Below, piece by piece: positions 14,508-16,614 of a stretch of DNA of 16,614 bases. Both the position numbers and the translations under genes were made by a program. Source of the DNA: an uncultured Actinomycetes bacterium (GTDB taxonomy: Bacteria > Actinomycetota > Actinomycetes > Nanopelagicales > Nanopelagicaceae); the NCBI GenBank assembly GCA_903832395.1, contig CAILBF010000227.1, positions 1 through 16,614 of the forward strand, written 5' to 3'. A model generated the notes under the pieces. That model saw only the letters and a program-made list of their open reading frames with translations. It ran no database searches and was not told the origin of the DNA. Position 1 is the stretch's first letter, and each line of letters begins with the position of its first letter.

Positions 14508-14513
14508 TAGTGC

Positions 14514-15737
14514 ATGGCAAAACTTAAACTACCGCTCGGGATAGTCCTTGCCGGTGGTGAAGGTAAGCGATTGATGCCACTAACGGCCGATCGGGCCAAA
14601 CCTGCAGTTCCATTCGGTGGCTCCTATCGCCTCATAGATTTCGTATTATCAAATTTAGTTAATGCAAACATGTTAAAAATTGCGGTATTAACGCAGTACA
14701 AATCGCATTCACTGGACAGACACATCACAACCACGTGGCGCATGTCGGCGCTGCTCGGAAACTACATCACCCCAGTGCCGGCCCAACAACGCTTAGGGCC
14801 ACGCTGGTATACCGGCAGCGCTGACGCAATTTTGCAGAACTTTAATTTGATTCATGATGAAAACCCAAAACATGTTTTAGTCTTTGGTGCCGACCACGTG
14901 TATCGCATGGATCCGAGTCAGATGTTTGAACAACATGTTGAGTCAGGTGCTGGGGTAACGGTTGCAGCAATTCGCATGGCGCGGTCTGAGGCCCATGAAT
15001 TTGGCGTCATTGAACTCGCCGACGATGGAATCACTATTAAGGCATTTCACGAAAAATCTTCAAATCCACCTGCGATGCCAGGTCACCCTGATCTTTGTTT
15101 AGTCTCAATGGGAAATTACATTTTTAAGCGCGACGTGATGGAAGAGGCACTAATAATCGATGCCGAAGATATTGAATCGCGCCATGATTTAGGCGCAAAC
15201 ATCATTCCATTTTTAACCGGAAACGGCGTAGCTAAGGTTTATGACTTTGCCAATAACGTTGTGCCTGGTGAAACTGAGCGCGATAAAGGTTATTGGAGAG
15301 ATGTTGGTTCGATTGATGCTTATTACGCAGCACACATGGATTTAGTGTCAGTACATCCAATCTTTAATCTTTATAACCGTGAGTGGCCGCTATTGACAAA
15401 TCCACCATCACTGCCACCAGCTAAATTTAGCGAGGGAGGGGCCGCACATGATTCAATCGTTGGCGCTGGCACCATTATTTCAGGTGGAATTTTGCATAAC
15501 TCGGTTATTTCCTATGATGTTGCGGTAGAGCGTGGCTCACTTATTGAGGGCTCAGTCTTAATGCCTTCGGTTCACATTGGCGAAAAGGCGATTGTTAGAA
15601 ATGCGATTTTGGATAAAAACGTTTATGTGGAGCCAGGTGCACAAATTGGCGTAGATCTTGAACGCGATCGTCAGCGATTCACAATTTCACCGGGTGGAAT
15701 TATTGTTGTTGGTAAAGGCGTTCGAGTTACGCAGTAA
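14514..15737 (+). CDS. glgC: Glucose-1-phosphate adenylyltransferase (ADP-glucose pyrophosphorylase)
   Basis: Makes ADP-glucose from glucose 1-phosphate and ATP, the committed step of bacterial glycogen (and GlgM/GlgE) synthesis. The 407-residue protein has the N-terminal nucleotidyltransferase domain with GIVLAGGEGKRLMPLT (9-24), DRAKPAVPFGGSYRLIDF (26-43), GPRWYTGSADAI, FGADHVYRMD, EFGVIELADDG, FHEKSS and YWRDVGSIDAYY. A C-terminal left-handed beta-helix follows (about 300-407; DSIVGAGTIISGGILHNSVIS, NAILDKNVYVEPGAQIG). The length is normal. It is divergent from glgA, whose product would use ADP-glucose. It ends exactly where the convergent xylB stop begins (TAA then TCA). Confidence 0.97.
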   Translation: MAKLKLPLGIVLAGGEGKRLMPLTADRAKPAVPFGGSYRLIDFVLSNLVNANMLKIAVLTQYKSHSLDRHITTTWRMSALLGNYITPVPAQQRLGPRWYTGSADAILQNFNLIHDENPKHVLVFGADHVYRMDPSQMFEQHVESGAGVTVAAIRMARSEAHEFGVIELADDGITIKAFHEKSSNPPAMPGHPDLCLVSMGNYIFKRDVMEEALIIDAEDIESRHDLGANIIPFLTGNGVAKVYDFANNVVPGETERDKGYWRDVGSIDAYYAAHMDLVSVHPIFNLYNREWPLLTNPPSLPPAKFSEGGAAHDSIVGAGTIISGGILHNSVISYDVAVERGSLIEGSVLMPSVHIGEKAIVRNAILDKNVYVEPGAQIGVDLERDRQRFTISPGGIIVVGKGVRVTQ

Positions 15738-16614
15738 TCAACTGTCCCATTGCGCAGTGTTATCGCGCAACGTTCGATAGCGGTCCATGACATCTGGTGA
15801 AGGCGTAGATGCATGGTGTGTAACATCGCCAAGATTCCACTGTGGCATATGACCTAAGTGTGCCCATGCCGCTTGTTTAGCTGCGCCATTTGCGACATAT
15901 TCACCAGCTGGAGGGACAACAACCTCGCGTCCCATCAGCGCACTGGCAATAACTGGAATGGCTGGATTCTTTGCCGCTCCGCCGATTATTACGATTCGCT
16001 CGACACTTACACCAAGGGCTATAAGAGCATCGATCGCATCGGTTAATCCACACAACATGCCTTCAATCATTGCGCGTGCGATATCGGCTGGGTTTGCATT
16101 ATTAAGGTTCATGCCAGCAAAAACACCGGTCGCATCTGGACGATTAGGTGTTCGTTCGCCTTCGAAATACGGCAAGAGAGTTAAGCCATGCGCACCAGCT
16201 GACGTACTCAAAGCGAGTTCGCCAACTTCTAGATGCGTCTTACCTAAGATTTGTGTTGCTGCATCGAGGATTCGTGCAGCGTTAAGTGTACAAACTAGCG
16301 GCAAAAACCGACCCGTTGCATCGGCAAAACCCGCAACGGCTCCGCTTGGATCATGCGTTGGTGTGTCAGATACTGCAAAGGCAGTTCCACTGGTACCCAG
16401 TGAGATAACAACATCGCCAGATTGTGCTTGAACTCCTAAGGCGGCACCAGCGTTATCACCGGCACCTGCGGCGATAGGAATACCCGTAGCGGTAACTCCA
16501 CCAAATTCATTAGGGAGAATAATTCTTGGAAGCGTGACTTCTGAATCATGTCGCAATGCAAGGCGAACGATATCTTCGCGATAATGAGATGTAGTTGGAT
16601 CGAAATATCCAGTC
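15738..16614 (-). CDS. xylB: Xylulokinase (C-terminal part, runs off the right edge)
   Basis: FGGY-family kinase that phosphorylates D-xylulose to xylulose 5-phosphate for the pentose phosphate pathway. The frame is open to the window edge; the visible 292 codons begin TGYFDPTTSHYREDIVRLAL and cover the hinge and the C-terminal domain. Motifs are IAAGAGDNAGAALGV, VISLGTSGTAFAV, PYFEGERTPNRPDATG, EGMLCGLTDAIDAL, IIGGAAKNP (FGGY signature 2 region) and ANGAAKQAAW. The spacing GTSGT followed by ERTPN...G fits XylB better than glycerol or gluconate kinases. No xylose isomerase or transporter gene is in view. It is end to end with glgC. Confidence 0.9.
   Translation of the reverse strand, partial: TGYFDPTTSHYREDIVRLALRHDSEVTLPRIILPNEFGGVTATGIPIAAGAGDNAGAALGVQAQSGDVVISLGTSGTAFAVSDTPTHDPSGAVAGFADATGRFLPLVCTLNAARILDAATQILGKTHLEVGELALSTSAGAHGLTLLPYFEGERTPNRPDATGVFAGMNLNNANPADIARAMIEGMLCGLTDAIDALIALGVSVERIVIIGGAAKNPAIPVIASALMGREVVVPPAGEYVANGAAKQAAWAHLGHMPQWNLGDVTHHASTPSPDVMDRYRTLRDNTAQWDS
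15750..15770 (-). terminator. Weak inverted repeat at the glgC/xylB convergent junction
   Basis: A perfect inverted repeat TTGCGC-N9-GCGCAA inside the last codons of xylB, 12 bp past the glgC stop. The stem is 6 bp with a 9-nt loop, and neither strand has a T-run after it, so it does not meet the usual intrinsic-terminator pattern. It may simply be coding sequence. Confidence 0.15.

Noticed and set aside
15958..16431. 157-residue plus-strand frame
   Set aside because: Antisense to the FGGY C-terminal domain of xylB, which is clearly coding.
1..16614. CRISPR array, insertion sequence, prophage, tRNA or toxin-antitoxin genes
   Set aside because: No regular direct repeats, transposase or integrase motifs, or tRNA-like sequences were noticed on either strand; gene order is housekeeping-like throughout.

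Overview
The window looks like a chromosomal segment from a free-living, streamlined actinobacterium. Evidence for Actinobacteria: an actinobacterial-type ParC, the division protein SepH (known to me only from Actinobacteria), a divergent glgA/glgC pair of the Corynebacterium/Mycobacterium type, and the order rplS-lepB-rnhB-yraN-comM-dprA, which matches the Mycobacterium tuberculosis block Rv2904c-Rv2896c. By eye G+C is in the mid-to-high 40s per cent, low for the phylum, and genes are packed with gaps mostly under 50 bp. This suggests a freshwater planktonic lineage such as acI/Nanopelagicales (Planktophila-like). That placement is inference.

Layout. (a) 1-2873, minus strand: psuG-psuK (pseudouridine breakdown, joined by an ATGA overlap) running into the 5' part of parC, which leaves the window. 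(b) 2912-4018, plus: a cytoplasmic alkaline-phosphatase-superfamily phosphodiesterase, divergent from psuG. (c) 4027-6043, minus: an MFS permease overlapping sepH by 8 bp. (d) 6077-6841, plus: an inositol-monophosphatase-family enzyme, divergent from the permease. (e) 6940-12449, plus: rplS-lepB-rnhB-yraN-comM-dprA-era, covering ribosome, protein export, RNA/DNA maintenance and DNA uptake. (f) 12426-14468, minus: glgA followed directly by an EamA permease that overlaps the end of era. (g) 14514-15737, plus: glgC. (h) 15738-16614, minus: the C-terminal part of a xylulokinase, end to end with glgC.

Functions group as salvage and carbon handling (pseudouridine to uracil plus ribose 5-phosphate, xylulose, ADP-glucose to glycogen or maltose 1-phosphate), chromosome topology and division (ParC, SepH), and the conserved housekeeping/competence block. 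I see no tRNA, rRNA, CRISPR, insertion sequence, prophage or toxin-antitoxin system. The only gene-free stretches near 100 bp or shorter are described below; none exceeds 300 bp.

Most distinctive features: five genes have a TANNNT hexamer exactly 6-7 nt before the start codon, which points to leaderless mRNAs. Two of these form a perfect mirror-image promoter between divergent genes (6051-6070). Ribosomal protein L19 carries a 57-residue tail with 12 acidic and no basic residues. All three convergent gene pairs end with almost no space for a terminator. I did not find a convincing wholly new gene system.
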